Positions 18,322-27,637 of a stretch of 64,000 nt of DNA are shown here, piece after piece. The DNA is from Anaerofustis butyriciformans (GTDB lineage Bacteria > Bacillota > Clostridia > Eubacteriales > Anaerofustaceae), in contig NZ_JAYFFH010000004.1 in NCBI RefSeq assembly GCF_036289385.1, forward strand, positions 1 to 64,000, read 5' to 3'. Under the pieces are notes generated by a model. The model was not told the origin of the DNA and did not search any database. It saw nothing but the letters and a program-made list of their open reading frames with translations. The first letter of the stretch is position 1. Every line of letters begins with the position of its first letter. The position numbers were made by a program, and so were the translations under genes.

Positions 18322-19287
18322 ATGAAGGTATCTGTACTTGGATGTGGTAGATGGGGAACTTTTTTAGGTTGGTATAGTGATAAAATAGGTCACGATGTAA
18401 CAATATGGGGAAGAGAAAATTCCAATAATTTAAAAGAATTAATAAATACAAGAAAAAATAAATATTTATATTTAAGTGAAAATACAAAGCTAACAACCAA
18501 TTTAAAAGAAGCTGTTGAAAATAATGAGATAATTATAATTTCAATTTCCTCACAACAACTAAGAAATCTATTAAAGAATATAAAAGAATTTGATTATAAA
18601 GATAAAATTTTTATTCTTTGTATGAAAGGCATCGAAATAGCTACAGGTTATAGACTTACACAAGTTGTCGAAGAAGTTCTTGGCGAAAATGCAAATGTTG
18701 CAGTATGGGTTGGACCTGGACATGTCCAAAGCTTTATAAAAAGAATTCCTAATTGTATGGTTATAGACAGTAAAAGCGAAGAAATTACAAACAAAATCGT
18801 AAAAGAATTTTCAAGCGACCTAATAAGACTTTATATAGGAGACGATTTAATCGGCGATGAAATAGGAGCTGCAGCAAAAAATGTAATTGGTATTGCAGCG
18901 GGAATGCTTGATGCTGTGGGATACGCTTCACTAAAAGGTGCATTAATGGCAAGAGGGGCAAGAGAAGTTTCAAGACTGATAAAGGCTATGGGAGGACGAG
19001 AAATAACTGCTTATGGACTTTGTCACCTGGGAGACTATGAAGCAACACTGTTCAGCGAATTTTCTAACAACAGAAAATACGGTGAAAACTTTGTTAGAGG
19101 AACTAATGATGAAAATTATCTTGCCGAAGGTGTTACAACAGCTGAGGCTTTAGTGAAACTAAGTAAAGAGTACGGCATAGATATGCCTATAACATCAGGA
19201 GTAAATGCAGTACTAAAGGGCGAAATAAACCCTCATAAAATGCTTAAAGATATGTTCCTTAGAAGCGTAAAAAAAGAATTTTATTAA
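18322..19287 (+). CDS. gpsA: Glycerol-3-phosphate dehydrogenase [NAD(P)+]
   Basis: GpsA reduces dihydroxyacetone phosphate to sn-glycerol-3-phosphate for phospholipid synthesis. The N-terminal dinucleotide-binding motif is VLGCGRWGTFLGWY. The family's second segment is WVGPGHVQSF, the catalytic Lys lies in GAAAKNVIGIAAGML, and GLCHLGDYEATLFSEFSNNRKYG is the conserved C-terminal signature. Length (321) is slightly under the usual 330-340. It is monocistronic, with AAAGAGG before the ATG and a terminator after the stop. Confidence 0.93.
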   Translation: MKVSVLGCGRWGTFLGWYSDKIGHDVTIWGRENSNNLKELINTRKNKYLYLSENTKLTTNLKEAVENNEIIIISISSQQLRNLLKNIKEFDYKDKIFILCMKGIEIATGYRLTQVVEEVLGENANVAVWVGPGHVQSFIKRIPNCMVIDSKSEEITNKIVKEFSSDLIRLYIGDDLIGDEIGAAAKNVIGIAAGMLDAVGYASLKGALMARGAREVSRLIKAMGGREITAYGLCHLGDYEATLFSEFSNNRKYGENFVRGTNDENYLAEGVTTAEALVKLSKEYGIDMPITSGVNAVLKGEINPHKMLKDMFLRSVKKEFY

Positions 19288-19290
19288 AAA

Positions 19291-19320
19291 AGAAAGACCG
19301 TAAAATTACGGTCTTTTTTA
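19291..19320. terminator. Terminator between gpsA and aconitase
   Basis: AAAGACCGTAA and TTACGGTCTTT form an 11-bp stem with poly-A and poly-T flanks, so it can serve both convergent genes. Confidence 0.9.
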
Positions 19321-19323
19321 TAT

Positions 19324-21240
19324 TTATTTTGTTTTTAGATAATTGATAAGTCCACCGTTTTTAAGTAGAATTCTTTCTCTTTCTGATACAGTAAGTCTTA
19401 ATTTATATTCTTTATTTTTAGTTTCATTCTTAATTACAACTTCATCTGTATCAAGTTGTTTTAATACATCTTTTGCACTTAAAATATCGTCAATATCTAT
19501 AGTATCATAATCAGCTTCATCTATAAATGTTAGAGGAACAATACCATTGTTAATTAAGTTGTTTTTATGGATTCTTGCAAATGATTTTGCTATAACAACT
19601 TTTACACCAAGGTATAAAGGAGCTAAAGCCGCATGTTCCCTACTTGAACCTTGTCCGTAGTTATCTCCCGCAACGATAATTGAACCTTTTTCTTCTGCTT
19701 TTGCTTTTGTAGCAAAGTTTTCATCAACAGGTCTTAAGCAGAATTCACTTAAATATTCAATATTTGATCTAAATGGAAGAAGTTTAGCATTTGAAGGCAT
19801 AATATCATCAGTTGTAATATTATCACCAAGTTTTGTTACTGCTTTTAATTCAAAATCATTATATATAACACTTGCTTTAGGGAAAGGTTTAATATTTGGA
19901 CCTTTTACACTGACTTTGTTTTTATCAGGTTTTGGCATAATAAACATATTATCGTTGATAATATATTCACTTGGTTCTTCAACAACAAAGTCAATTTTTC
20001 CGTAAGGATCGGCAATTTCACCTTTTATTGCAGAATAAGCAGCAACTTCTGGAGATACAAGATATACATTTGCATCTACAGTACCACTTCTACCTTTAAA
20101 GTTTCTGTTAAATGTTCTTAGAGATACCCCGCCAGAGTTAGGGCTTTGTCCCATGCCGATACAAGGACCACAACCACATTCAAGTATTCTTGCACCTGCA
20201 TTTATTAAATCAGAAAGTCCGCCGTCTCTTGAAAGCATATCAAGAACTTGTCTTGAACCAGGAGCTATTGTAAGAGATACGTTATCTGCAATTGTTTTTC
20301 CTTTAAGTATTTTAGCTGCTGTCATTAAATCTTCATAAGAAGAGTTTGTACAACTTCCGATTGATACTTGAGTTATTTTTGTTCCTTCAAGCTCTTTTAC
20401 GCTTTTTACATTATCAGGTGAATGAGGACAAGCAGCAAGAGGTTTTAGTTCGCTTAAATTAATTTCAAGATTTTCATCGTATTCACAGCCTTCATCAGAA
20501 CATAAAGGTTTATAATCTTCTTCTCTGTGTTGTGCTTTAAAGAATTTAAGAGTTACTTCGTCTGAAGGGAAAATTGATGTTGTAGCACCAAGTTCCGCAC
20601 CCATGTTTGTAATAGAGCCTCTTTGTGATACTGTTAGAGATTTAACTCCTTCACCATAGTATTCTATAACTTTCCCAACTCCACCTTTTACAGAAAGTCT
20701 TCTTAAAACTTCAAGAATTACGTCTTTTGCGCTAACGCCTTTATCAAGTTTTCCTGTAAGTTTTACCCCTACAACTTTAGGCATTGTTAGATAATATTCA
20801 CTTCCTGCCATAGCTGCTGCAATATCAAGTCCACCAGCACCAATAGCAATCATACCTACACCACCACAAGTAGGAGTATGAGAGTCTGAACCAAGAAGTG
20901 TTTCACCTGGCATAGAAAATCTTTCAAGGTTAAGTCTATGACATATTCCATTTCCGGGACGAGAATAAATAACCCCGATTTTATCTGTTACTGTTTGAAT
21001 ATATATATGGTCATCCATATTTTCAGGACCTGTTTGAAGCATATTATGGTCAATATAAGCAACAGAACGTTTTGTCTTTACTTTATCATCACTTATAGCT
21101 TCATATTGTAAATAAGCCATTGTTCCAGTTGAGTCTTGAGTAAGTGTATTATCTATTCTTATTGAAATACCTTCTCCGGCTACCATGTTTCCACTTACAA
21201 GATGACTTTCAAGTATTTTATATGTAAGAGTCTTTTTCAT
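19324..21240 (-). CDS. acnA: Aconitate hydratase
   Basis: A 638-residue aconitase that interconverts citrate and isocitrate through aconitate. The iron-sulfur cysteines are visible in SIGSCTNSSYEDL and LECGCGPCIGMGQSPNSGG. The N-terminal LLGSDSHTPTCGGVGM and the C-terminal swivelling domain QGSSREHAALAPLYLGVKVV are characteristic. The length fits the shorter mitochondrial/clostridial-type class rather than the ~890-residue AcnA. The gene is alone in its unit, with no citrate synthase or isocitrate dehydrogenase nearby, so it may serve glutamate synthesis. AAGGAG precedes the ATG. Confidence 0.93.
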   Translation of the reverse strand: MKKTLTYKILESHLVSGNMVAGEGISIRIDNTLTQDSTGTMAYLQYEAISDDKVKTKRSVAYIDHNMLQTGPENMDDHIYIQTVTDKIGVIYSRPGNGICHRLNLERFSMPGETLLGSDSHTPTCGGVGMIAIGAGGLDIAAAMAGSEYYLTMPKVVGVKLTGKLDKGVSAKDVILEVLRRLSVKGGVGKVIEYYGEGVKSLTVSQRGSITNMGAELGATTSIFPSDEVTLKFFKAQHREEDYKPLCSDEGCEYDENLEINLSELKPLAACPHSPDNVKSVKELEGTKITQVSIGSCTNSSYEDLMTAAKILKGKTIADNVSLTIAPGSRQVLDMLSRDGGLSDLINAGARILECGCGPCIGMGQSPNSGGVSLRTFNRNFKGRSGTVDANVYLVSPEVAAYSAIKGEIADPYGKIDFVVEEPSEYIINDNMFIMPKPDKNKVSVKGPNIKPFPKASVIYNDFELKAVTKLGDNITTDDIMPSNAKLLPFRSNIEYLSEFCLRPVDENFATKAKAEEKGSIIVAGDNYGQGSSREHAALAPLYLGVKVVIAKSFARIHKNNLINNGIVPLTFIDEADYDTIDIDDILSAKDVLKQLDTDEVVIKNETKNKEYKLRLTVSERERILLKNGGLINYLKTK

Positions 21241-21519
21241 AAATTTATCTCCTTAAAATTTCATTTAATCTATATTATCAAAAAAATTTGGAATTTTCAA
21301 TAAATAATAGAAATATATAAACATGAAAACGTATATTTATGCAAAAATAATAAAATAATAATTATATATAATAGGGATTTTTTAAATAATAATTTAATTT
21401 TATATAAAATATCATATGTATAAAAATTAATATATTTACTTGTTCATATAAAACTTAAAACCTAATCAAATATATTATTTGTAAATAAGTTTCTTAAAGA
21501 TATCTTAATTTAAAGCTAC

Positions 21520-21552
21520 TTATATTTTAAATAAGATTTGTTTAAAATATAA
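21520..21552. promoter_or_regulatory. Perfect inverted repeat over the XRE gene promoter
   Basis: TTATATTTTAAA and TTTAAAATATAA are perfect 12-base arms separated by 9 bases. The right arm runs into TATAAT (21548-21553), about 28 bases before the ATG, so the repeat spans the -35 to -10 region. It is a good candidate autoregulatory operator for the helix-turn-helix protein. The rest of the 21241-21580 gap is plain AT-rich sequence. Confidence 0.55.
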
Positions 21553-21580
21553 TGAATAATTAAAAAAAAGGAAGTTTGTC

Positions 21581-21796
21581 ATGATTAGGCTAAATTTAAA
21601 GTATTTACTACAAAAAGAAAACAAAACAAGATATTGGTTAATGAAGCAGTTAAACAGTAACTATACAACTGTAAACAAACTCGTTGAAAACGAGACTACA
21701 AAAATTACTTTCGATATGCTTGAAAGATTGTTAAAAGTATTTGACTGCAAAATTGAAGATTTGTTAATCGATGATGAAGAAAACAAAAACGAATAA
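21581..21796 (+). CDS. Small XRE-type (Cro/C1) regulator
   Basis: A 71-residue single-domain helix-turn-helix protein of the YozG/Cro type: LNLKYLLQKENKTRYWLMKQ, then NYTTVNKLVENETTKIT as helices 2-3, and FDMLERLLKVFDCKIEDLLI closing the fold. It has no ligand domain. GGAAG precedes the ATG. It is flanked by a perfect inverted repeat upstream and a terminator downstream, so it is a monocistronic, probably self-regulated gene. Its targets are unknown. Confidence 0.85.
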   Translation: MIRLNLKYLLQKENKTRYWLMKQLNSNYTTVNKLVENETTKITFDMLERLLKVFDCKIEDLLIDDEENKNE

Positions 21797-21819
21797 AAAA
21801 CTCCTTATGGAGTTTTTTT
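21795..21819 (+). terminator. Terminator after the XRE gene
   Basis: AAAAAACTCC and GGAGTTTTTT pair around TTAT, with a T-run. It begins at the stop codon. Confidence 0.9.
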
Positions 21820-21901
21820 ATTTACTGTAAGATATCAACATCTTTTAAAAATCGTTTAAACATGCTATAATAAACCATCAAAACATATATGAGGAAAGAA
21901 T

Positions 21902-23686
21902 ATGAAAGATTTAAAAAATTATTTATTTGAAAATATTTTACCTTACGTAGAAAAACCATCAAGATATATCGGAGATGAATTTAACAGCGAAAAGCCAAAG
22001 GAAAATCCTGCGGTTAGATTTGCTTTTTGTTTCCCTGATATATATGAAATAGGAATGTCACATCTTGGAATGAAAATACTTTATGAAGTATTAAATAATA
22101 TGGATGATGTAATGTGTGAAAGAGTATTTGCTCCCAACATGGACATGGTTAACCTTATGAGAGAACACAACTTCCCATTATATACTTTGGAAAGTTTCTC
22201 AAAAGTATCAGACTGTGATTTTGTAGGTTTTACAATACAATTTGAAATGTGCCTTACAACAGTTCTGTTAATGCTTGATCTTGCAGGAATTCCATTTCTT
22301 GCAAAAGACAGAACCGAAGATGATCCTCTTGTTGTTTGCGGAGGTCCTTGCACATGTAATCCAGAACCATTTGCAGACTTTTTTGATTTGATGATGCTTG
22401 GAGAAGGAGAAGAAGTATTACCTCACTTAATGGAATTATATAAGAATTCTTCTTCAAAAAAAGATTTCCTTATAAAATCCAGTGAAGTTACGGGAGTATA
22501 TATTCCAAACCTTGAAGAAATCAAACAAGAAAAAGTAGAAAAATCTATTATTGAAAGTATGAACAACGTATACACAATAAAAAAACCGATTGTTCCATAC
22601 ACTCCGGCAGTACATGACAGAATAACACTTGAAGTAATGCGTGGATGTTTCAGAGGATGTAGATTTTGCCAAGCAGGAATGATATACCGTCCCGTAAGAC
22701 AGAAATCTCTAGAAAACTTACAAAAGGAAGCAAAAGCTTTAATAGAAAATACAGGGTATGAAGAAATGTCTCTTTCAAGCCTTAGTACAACAGACCATTT
22801 TCATTGTATGGATTTAATAAAACATCTTGTTTCAACTTATAAAGATAAGAAAGTAAATATTTCTCTTCCATCTCTTAGAATGGATCAATTCTCTCTTGAA
22901 TTATCTGAAGAACTTGGAAATCAAAAAAAAGGTTCTCTTACTTTTGCCCCTGAAGCAGGAAGCCAAAGAATGAGAAACATAATAAATAAAAACTTAACCG
23001 AAGAAGAAATCTTATCAACAATAAAACAAGTATTTGAAACAGGATACTCAAAAATAAAACTTTATTTTATGATAGGCCTACCATACGAAACAGATGAAGA
23101 TATAAAAGGTATTGCAGACCTTGCACAAAAAATAATTGATGTATATTACAGCATAGATAAAAAGAAAAGAGCAAAACCATTTAAACTTACTGTAAGCACA
23201 TCGTGTTTTGTTCCAAAACCTTTTACGGCATTTCAGTGGTTCCCTCAAAACACAATGGAAGAATTTCACAGAAAACAACAATATCTAAAATCTGTAATGC
23301 CAAAGCAGGTAACATATAATTACCATGACAGCAAACTTTCAATGCTTGAAGCAGTGCTTGCAAAGGGAGACAGGAGCTTGTCACAGGCGATAATAAACGC
23401 ATATAATAACGGATGTGTATTTGACTCATGGTTTGATCATTTCAACTATGAAGGCTGGATAAAAGCCTTAAAAGATATGGGAATAGATGCACAGGAATAT
23501 GCATCAAGAAAGCTTAGTTATGAAGATGAACTTCCTTGGGATAAATTCGATTATCATGTAGATAAAGAATTCTTAATAAGGGAAAATGAAAAAGCAAAAA
23601 AAGAAACCACAACCCCGCCTTGTCATAAACAATGTTCGGCTTGTGGAATAAGCAAAGCATATGGGAGGTGTAAATTTGAAGTATAG
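21902..23686 (+). CDS. B12-binding/radical SAM protein, TIGR03960 family
   Basis: A 594-residue radical SAM enzyme. The N-terminal ~190 residues form a B12-binding-like domain (FCFPDIYEIGMSHLGMKILY). The cluster motif is RGCFRGCRFCQAGMIYRP (CxxxCxxC) near residue 240, followed by the TIM-barrel (MSLSSLSTTDH, LTFAPEAGSQRMR, KLYFMIGLPYE). A Cys-rich tail (PPCHKQCSACG) closes it. The pair with the next gene is widespread in Bacillota, often beside rng and ribosomal protein L21 genes; the substrate is not established as far as I know. The reading frames overlap by 11 bases. Confidence 0.88.
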   Translation: MKDLKNYLFENILPYVEKPSRYIGDEFNSEKPKENPAVRFAFCFPDIYEIGMSHLGMKILYEVLNNMDDVMCERVFAPNMDMVNLMREHNFPLYTLESFSKVSDCDFVGFTIQFEMCLTTVLLMLDLAGIPFLAKDRTEDDPLVVCGGPCTCNPEPFADFFDLMMLGEGEEVLPHLMELYKNSSSKKDFLIKSSEVTGVYIPNLEEIKQEKVEKSIIESMNNVYTIKKPIVPYTPAVHDRITLEVMRGCFRGCRFCQAGMIYRPVRQKSLENLQKEAKALIENTGYEEMSLSSLSTTDHFHCMDLIKHLVSTYKDKKVNISLPSLRMDQFSLELSEELGNQKKGSLTFAPEAGSQRMRNIINKNLTEEEILSTIKQVFETGYSKIKLYFMIGLPYETDEDIKGIADLAQKIIDVYYSIDKKKRAKPFKLTVSTSCFVPKPFTAFQWFPQNTMEEFHRKQQYLKSVMPKQVTYNYHDSKLSMLEAVLAKGDRSLSQAIINAYNNGCVFDSWFDHFNYEGWIKALKDMGIDAQEYASRKLSYEDELPWDKFDYHVDKEFLIRENEKAKKETTTPPCHKQCSACGISKAYGRCKFEV

Positions 23687-24341
23687 ACTTAAATATATAA
23701 AAGTAGATAATCTCGTATTTATATCTCATCTTGATATACTAAATGTAGTACAAAGAGCATTTAGAAGAGCAGGAATGGATCTTGAACATTCAAAAGGTTT
23801 TAACCCTCATCCAAAAGTACACTTTGCCCCACCGCTGCCTTTATTTACATCTTCTAAGGGAGAATATATGGATGTTGAAACTAAAGAAGATTATGAAACT
23901 AATGAACTAATGGAAAGATTAAACAATGCTCTTCCTGATAATCTTCAAATAATAAAGGCAGAAAAACTTGAAGAAGGTTCAAAAACACTCGGGAAAGTTC
24001 TTGACAGTGCCATATATCAAATAAAAATATATATAAGTGAAGCAAATAATAATCTTGATGATAAAATAAATGACTTTATAAAAAATTCCAGTGAATTAAA
24101 TATAACAAAAATAAATAAAAAAGGAAGAGAAGTAACAAGAGACATAAAACCAAATATATTTGATTTTACATGTGAACAAGAAAATAATGTATTAATTATA
24201 AACACTACTCTTTCTTTAAGAATAAATGAAATTTTATCACCAAATGATTTATTAAAACTTTTAAGAGAAAACTTTGAAGAAATTGAAAAAGCAAACAAAG
24301 TAAAGTTGGAAAAAAAAGATACAATACTATTTCCAAACTAA
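23676..24341 (+). CDS. TIGR03936 / DUF2344 radical-SAM-associated protein
   Basis: A 221-residue partner of the preceding radical SAM protein. The opening KYRLKYIKVDNLVFISHLD and RAFRRAGMDLEHSKGFNPHPK match the DUF2344 family. The start is TTG at 23676, chosen because GGGAGGTG lies 5 bases before it; the ATG at 23661 is part of that ribosome binding region and has none of its own. The overlap with the upstream stop implies translational coupling. No catalytic motif is evident. Confidence 0.85.
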   Translation: MKYRLKYIKVDNLVFISHLDILNVVQRAFRRAGMDLEHSKGFNPHPKVHFAPPLPLFTSSKGEYMDVETKEDYETNELMERLNNALPDNLQIIKAEKLEEGSKTLGKVLDSAIYQIKIYISEANNNLDDKINDFIKNSSELNITKINKKGREVTRDIKPNIFDFTCEQENNVLIINTTLSLRINEILSPNDLLKLLRENFEEIEKANKVKLEKKDTILFPN

Positions 24342-24412
24342 AATATGTATGCTATAATAAATTGAATATGTGAAAAATAATAGGTTACAAAATATATGGA
24401 GGTATATAATTT

Positions 24413-24973
24413 ATGATTTCAGCAGGCGATTTTAGAAATGGTGTAACATTTGAAATGGACGGAGACGTATTTACAATTGTCCAATTTCAACATGTAAAAC
24501 CAGGAAAAGGAAGCGCTTTCGTAAGAGCAAAAATAAAAAACATTAAAACAGGTTCAACTGTAGAAAAAACATTCTCACCAAACGAAAAATATCCAAAAGC
24601 AGAAATTACAACAAAAGAAATGCAATATTTATACAACGATGGTGAATTATACTATTTCATGGATGGTGAAACTTTTGACCAAATTCCACTTAACTACGAC
24701 CAAGTAGCAGATGCTATTATCTACTTAAAAGAAAATGATAATGCTACAATCAGATTCCATGCGGGAGAAGCTTTCAGCGTGGCACCTCCATTATTTGTTG
24801 AATTAGAAATAACTCAAACAGAACCTGGTTTTAAAGGTGATACAGCTCAAGGTGCAACAAAACCTGCAACTGTAGAAACAGGCGCTCAAGTTAACGTTCC
24901 TTTATTCGTTGAAGAAGGAGATATCATCAGAATCGATACAAGAACTGGTGAATACATGGAAAGAGTTAAATAG
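24413..24973 (+). CDS. efp: Elongation factor P
   Basis: EF-P relieves ribosomes stalled at polyproline. The 186-residue length and three-domain layout are typical. The modifiable Lys lies in the loop KPGKGSAFVR (Lys33 region), LYNDGELYYFMDG is domain II, and GDTAQGATKPATVETGAQV with EEGDIIRIDTRTGEY is domain III. TATGGAGGT precedes the ATG by 7-8 bases. It is separated from the radical-SAM pair by a 71-base gap holding its own -10 (TATAAT near 24353). Confidence 0.95.
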   Translation: MISAGDFRNGVTFEMDGDVFTIVQFQHVKPGKGSAFVRAKIKNIKTGSTVEKTFSPNEKYPKAEITTKEMQYLYNDGELYYFMDGETFDQIPLNYDQVADAIIYLKENDNATIRFHAGEAFSVAPPLFVELEITQTEPGFKGDTAQGATKPATVETGAQVNVPLFVEEGDIIRIDTRTGEYMERVK

Positions 24974-24983
24974 TAAAAATATT

Positions 24984-25007
24984 AGACCGCAATATGCGGT
25001 CTTTTTT
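24984..25007 (+). terminator. Terminator after efp
   Basis: AGACCGC and GCGGTCT pair around AATAT, followed by six Ts. Confidence 0.9.
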
Positions 25008-25050
25008 AATTAAAGAAATTACCATTTAAAGATAATAAAAAACAATTTAC

Positions 25051-25079
25051 TTGATTTTATAGACCTTTTTAGATATTAT
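25051..25079 (+). promoter_or_regulatory. Promoter of tRNA-Ser
   Basis: TTGATT and TATTAT are separated by 17 bases and end 18 bases before the mature 5' end of the tRNA. Confidence 0.65.
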
Positions 25080-25096
25080 TAATAAGTAAATAATTA

Positions 25097-25189
25097 GGAG
25101 TGGTATCGAAGTGGTCATAACGGGATTGATTGGAAATCAATTGTACTCTTATCGGGGTACCGTGGGTTCGAATCCCACCCACTCCGCCA
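25097..25189 (+). tRNA. tRNA-Ser (anticodon GGA)
   Basis: The acceptor stem GGAGTGG pairs with CCACTCC, followed by discriminator G and encoded CCA. The anticodon stem ATTGA/TCAAT holds the loop TTGGAAA, placing GGA at 25132-25134, which reads UCC/UCU serine codons. A long variable arm (class II) and GGGTTCGAATCCC as T-arm complete it. It is a single-gene unit with its own promoter and a short terminator. Confidence 0.96.
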
Positions 25190-25197
25190 TAATTTAT

Positions 25198-25217
25198 AAG
25201 CCTTAGGGCTTTTTTTA
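25198..25217 (+). terminator. Terminator of tRNA-Ser
   Basis: AAGCC and GGCTT pair around a 4-base loop, then a T-run. The stem is short. Confidence 0.65.
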
Positions 25218-25236
25218 TTTATCATAAAAACATAAG

Positions 25237-25270
25237 AAAAGACTGTTAAGAATTCTTAACAGTCTTTTTT
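25237..25270. terminator. Bidirectional terminator after LRR protein 1
   Basis: AAAGACTGTTAAG and CTTAACAGTCTTT are part of a near-perfect palindrome flanked by A and T runs. It overlaps the 3' end of the LRR gene. Confidence 0.85.
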
Positions 25271-27463
25271 ATTTTTATAAATATATAAACTTCCTATTGC
25301 CATTAAAGATATTATAAGCAAAGTAACATAAACTATAACATTATTCTCATCTGATGTATTAACTAAAGAAGCTGTTGTCTTATCGTTTCTATCACCGTTT
25401 GAGATAATATAATCAGGGTCTTCGTATCCACAAACACTGCATTTTCCGTTTACATAATTATGAGCTTCAAATACAGCAGTAATTATAACATCACTATTTG
25501 GCATTGTAAATGTAGTTTCTACTGCATTTATATTAGAAAAAACAATATCGTTTCCGCTCGTTATGCTCCATGAAGTAAAATGTCCATTCTTATTATTATT
25601 ATTTGCTTTTATGCTTACTATTTCACCTTCTCCAAAATTACCGCTTCCACTTCCATTTTCAACGGTTAATTTATATATTCCTTTGATTATATCTTTATAA
25701 TTGTTCCAGTCATTTGAACTTTTATATTCTTCAACCAAAGCAGAAGGAACATAAATAACAGAAAGACTATTACAATTATAAAAAATATCATCTCCAATAG
25801 ATACAGGAGTTTCACTCAATAAATAAACCTTTTTAAGCAAAGTACAATTTTCAAATGCATATCTTTCTATTGATGTAACATTCTTTGGAATTGTTATTTC
25901 ACTTAAAGAACTACATCCATCAAAAGTATATTTACTAATTGATGTCACTCCATCCGGTATGTTTATCTTTGTTAATGAAGAGCAGTCTTCAAAAGCGTAC
26001 TCTCCTATTGATGTTACATTATTTGGAATTGTTATTTCCTTTATGGAACTGCATCCTTCAAAGGAAGAACTTCCTATTTTCGTTACTTTATCCGGAATTA
26101 TTACTTCACTTAATGAACTGCATTCTCTAAATAGATAACTGCTGACTGATGTTACTCCACCTGGTATATTTACCTTTGTTAATAAAGTACAGCCTGAAAA
26201 TACAGAACTTCCTAATGTTGTTACAGTATCTGGAATGGTTATTTCACTTAAAGCTCTACATCCTTTAAAGGCAGACCCATTAATTGATGTAATTCCATCT
26301 GACATAGTTACCTTGCTTAATGAATAACAATCTTCAAAGGCAGAACTTCCTATTGTTGTCACACTGCTTGGAATTACTATTTCACTTAATGATTTACACC
26401 CATCAAATGTATAATTATTAATTGATGTCACTCCATCCGGTATGTTTATATTTGTTAATGAATAGCAATTTTTAAATGCAAATGTACCTATTGATGTTAC
26501 ACTATCTGGTATATTTATTTCTTCTAGTGCTTCGCATGATTGAAATGCATAATCGCCTATTTTCGTTACATTACCTAAAATGTTTACTTTACTTAAGGCT
26601 TTACACTCAAAAAATGCATAATTACTAATAGAGGTTACCCCTTTAGGTATTGTTATTTCATTTAATAAGATACACCCCTGAAATGCACTTTCCTCAATAG
26701 ACGTTACATTTTCAGGTATTGTTATTTCACTTAAAGCTCTACACCCGAAAAATGATAAAGTACCTATTGATGTCACGCTATCCGGTATAGTTATTTCACT
26801 TAATGAGTAACATTTGTAAAATGTATTTTCGTTTATCCTACTTACTCCGTTAGGTATATTTATTTTAGTTAATGAAGAGCAGTTTGCAAATGCATTTGTC
26901 TCAATCAAAGTTACACTATCTGGTATGGTTATTTCAGTTAATGCCTCACATAACTGAAAAGTACTATTTTTGATTGATGTTAAATTATTAGATAATGTTA
27001 CGTTTTGAAGGGCATAGCAATATTTAAACACCCATCCTCCCATTGAAGTTACACTGTCTGGAATTACTATTTCCTTTAACGCTTCACAACTTTCAAAAGC
27101 AGAGTCTCCAATAGATGTAAGAGTGTTTGGAAGTTCTATATTTGTTAATGAGGAACAAGCATAAAAACCTTGACTATCGATTGCGGTAATCGCATACTCT
27201 GTTCCATTCCCATCTCTTATTTCTCCCGTTAAATCAAGAGTTGTAAAACTTCCTTTTTGATTTGCTCCTATGGTTAAACTATTTCCGTCAGCCGTTACAT
27301 TATTTATTACTAATTGAGTATTTTCACTATTTGTTAATGTTTGGTTTTGTGCATTATACGTCCAGTCGCCTGATGCAGCAAAGCTTTCCTTTGGAATAAA
27401 AAGGAATATAAAGGCAAAACATATAGCAAGCATACATAAACATTTGAGTAATTTCTTCTTCAT
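25256..27463 (-). CDS. BspA-type leucine-rich-repeat surface protein 1
   Basis: A 735-residue secreted protein. After the signal peptide (LCMLAICFAFIFLFIPKESFA) and a short N-domain come about 20 LRR_5 (BspA / Treponema pallidum type) repeats of 23 residues with the core ITIPDSVTSIGxxAFxxC. A divergent InlB-B/Listeria-Bacteroides-type repeat follows (LTVENGSGSGNFGEGE...FTMPNSDVIITAVFE), then a mini zinc-ribbon-like KCSVCGY. It ends VNTSDENNVIVYV, a membrane helix and YKNKKDC. Start: ATG at 27463 after AAAGGAG. LRR_5 proteins often mediate binding to host or other bacteria. It is a tandem paralogue of the next gene. Confidence 0.88.
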   Translation of the reverse strand: MKKKLLKCLCMLAICFAFIFLFIPKESFAASGDWTYNAQNQTLTNSENTQLVINNVTADGNSLTIGANQKGSFTTLDLTGEIRDGNGTEYAITAIDSQGFYACSSLTNIELPNTLTSIGDSAFESCEALKEIVIPDSVTSMGGWVFKYCYALQNVTLSNNLTSIKNSTFQLCEALTEITIPDSVTLIETNAFANCSSLTKINIPNGVSRINENTFYKCYSLSEITIPDSVTSIGTLSFFGCRALSEITIPENVTSIEESAFQGCILLNEITIPKGVTSISNYAFFECKALSKVNILGNVTKIGDYAFQSCEALEEINIPDSVTSIGTFAFKNCYSLTNINIPDGVTSINNYTFDGCKSLSEIVIPSSVTTIGSSAFEDCYSLSKVTMSDGITSINGSAFKGCRALSEITIPDTVTTLGSSVFSGCTLLTKVNIPGGVTSVSSYLFRECSSLSEVIIPDKVTKIGSSSFEGCSSIKEITIPNNVTSIGEYAFEDCSSLTKINIPDGVTSISKYTFDGCSSLSEITIPKNVTSIERYAFENCTLLKKVYLLSETPVSIGDDIFYNCNSLSVIYVPSALVEEYKSSNDWNNYKDIIKGIYKLTVENGSGSGNFGEGEIVSIKANNNNKNGHFTSWSITSGNDIVFSNINAVETTFTMPNSDVIITAVFEAHNYVNGKCSVCGYEDPDYIISNGDRNDKTTASLVNTSDENNVIVYVTLLIISLMAIGSLYIYKNKKDC

Positions 27464-27526
27464 GGCTTTCTCCTTTAATTTTAACGTTATAATTATTTTA
27501 TCATATTTACTAATCATTTGTACACT

Positions 27527-27550
27527 ACCCATTTTTTATTAAAAATGGGT
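27527..27550. promoter_or_regulatory. Inverted repeat upstream of LRR protein 1
   Basis: ACCCATTTTT and AAAAATGGGT are perfect 10-base arms with a 4-base loop, 63 bases before the ATG. The whole leader down to the ATG is nearly identical to that of the neighbouring paralogue, including a candidate promoter (TGTACA, 17 bases, ATAAAA). Confidence 0.6.
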
Positions 27551-27596
27551 ATATTTTTTTTAATTTAGTTAAATATATTTAAAAATATAAACATAA

Positions 27597-27637
27597 AAAA
27601 AGACCGTTAAGAAATCTTCTTAACAGCCTTTTTTATT
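27597..27637 (-). terminator. Terminator of LRR protein 2
   Basis: AAGACCGTTAAG and CTTAACAGCCTT pair imperfectly with A- and T-runs, the counterpart of the terminator at 25237. Confidence 0.7.

Noticed and set aside
23661..23675. ATG at 23661 as start of the DUF2344 gene
   Set aside because: Its codons 2-3 form the GGGAGGTG ribosome binding site of the TTG start at 23676.
25237..25270. Insertion-sequence end at the long palindrome
   Set aside because: It is flanked by A and T runs at a gene end, has no transposase nearby and fits a terminator.
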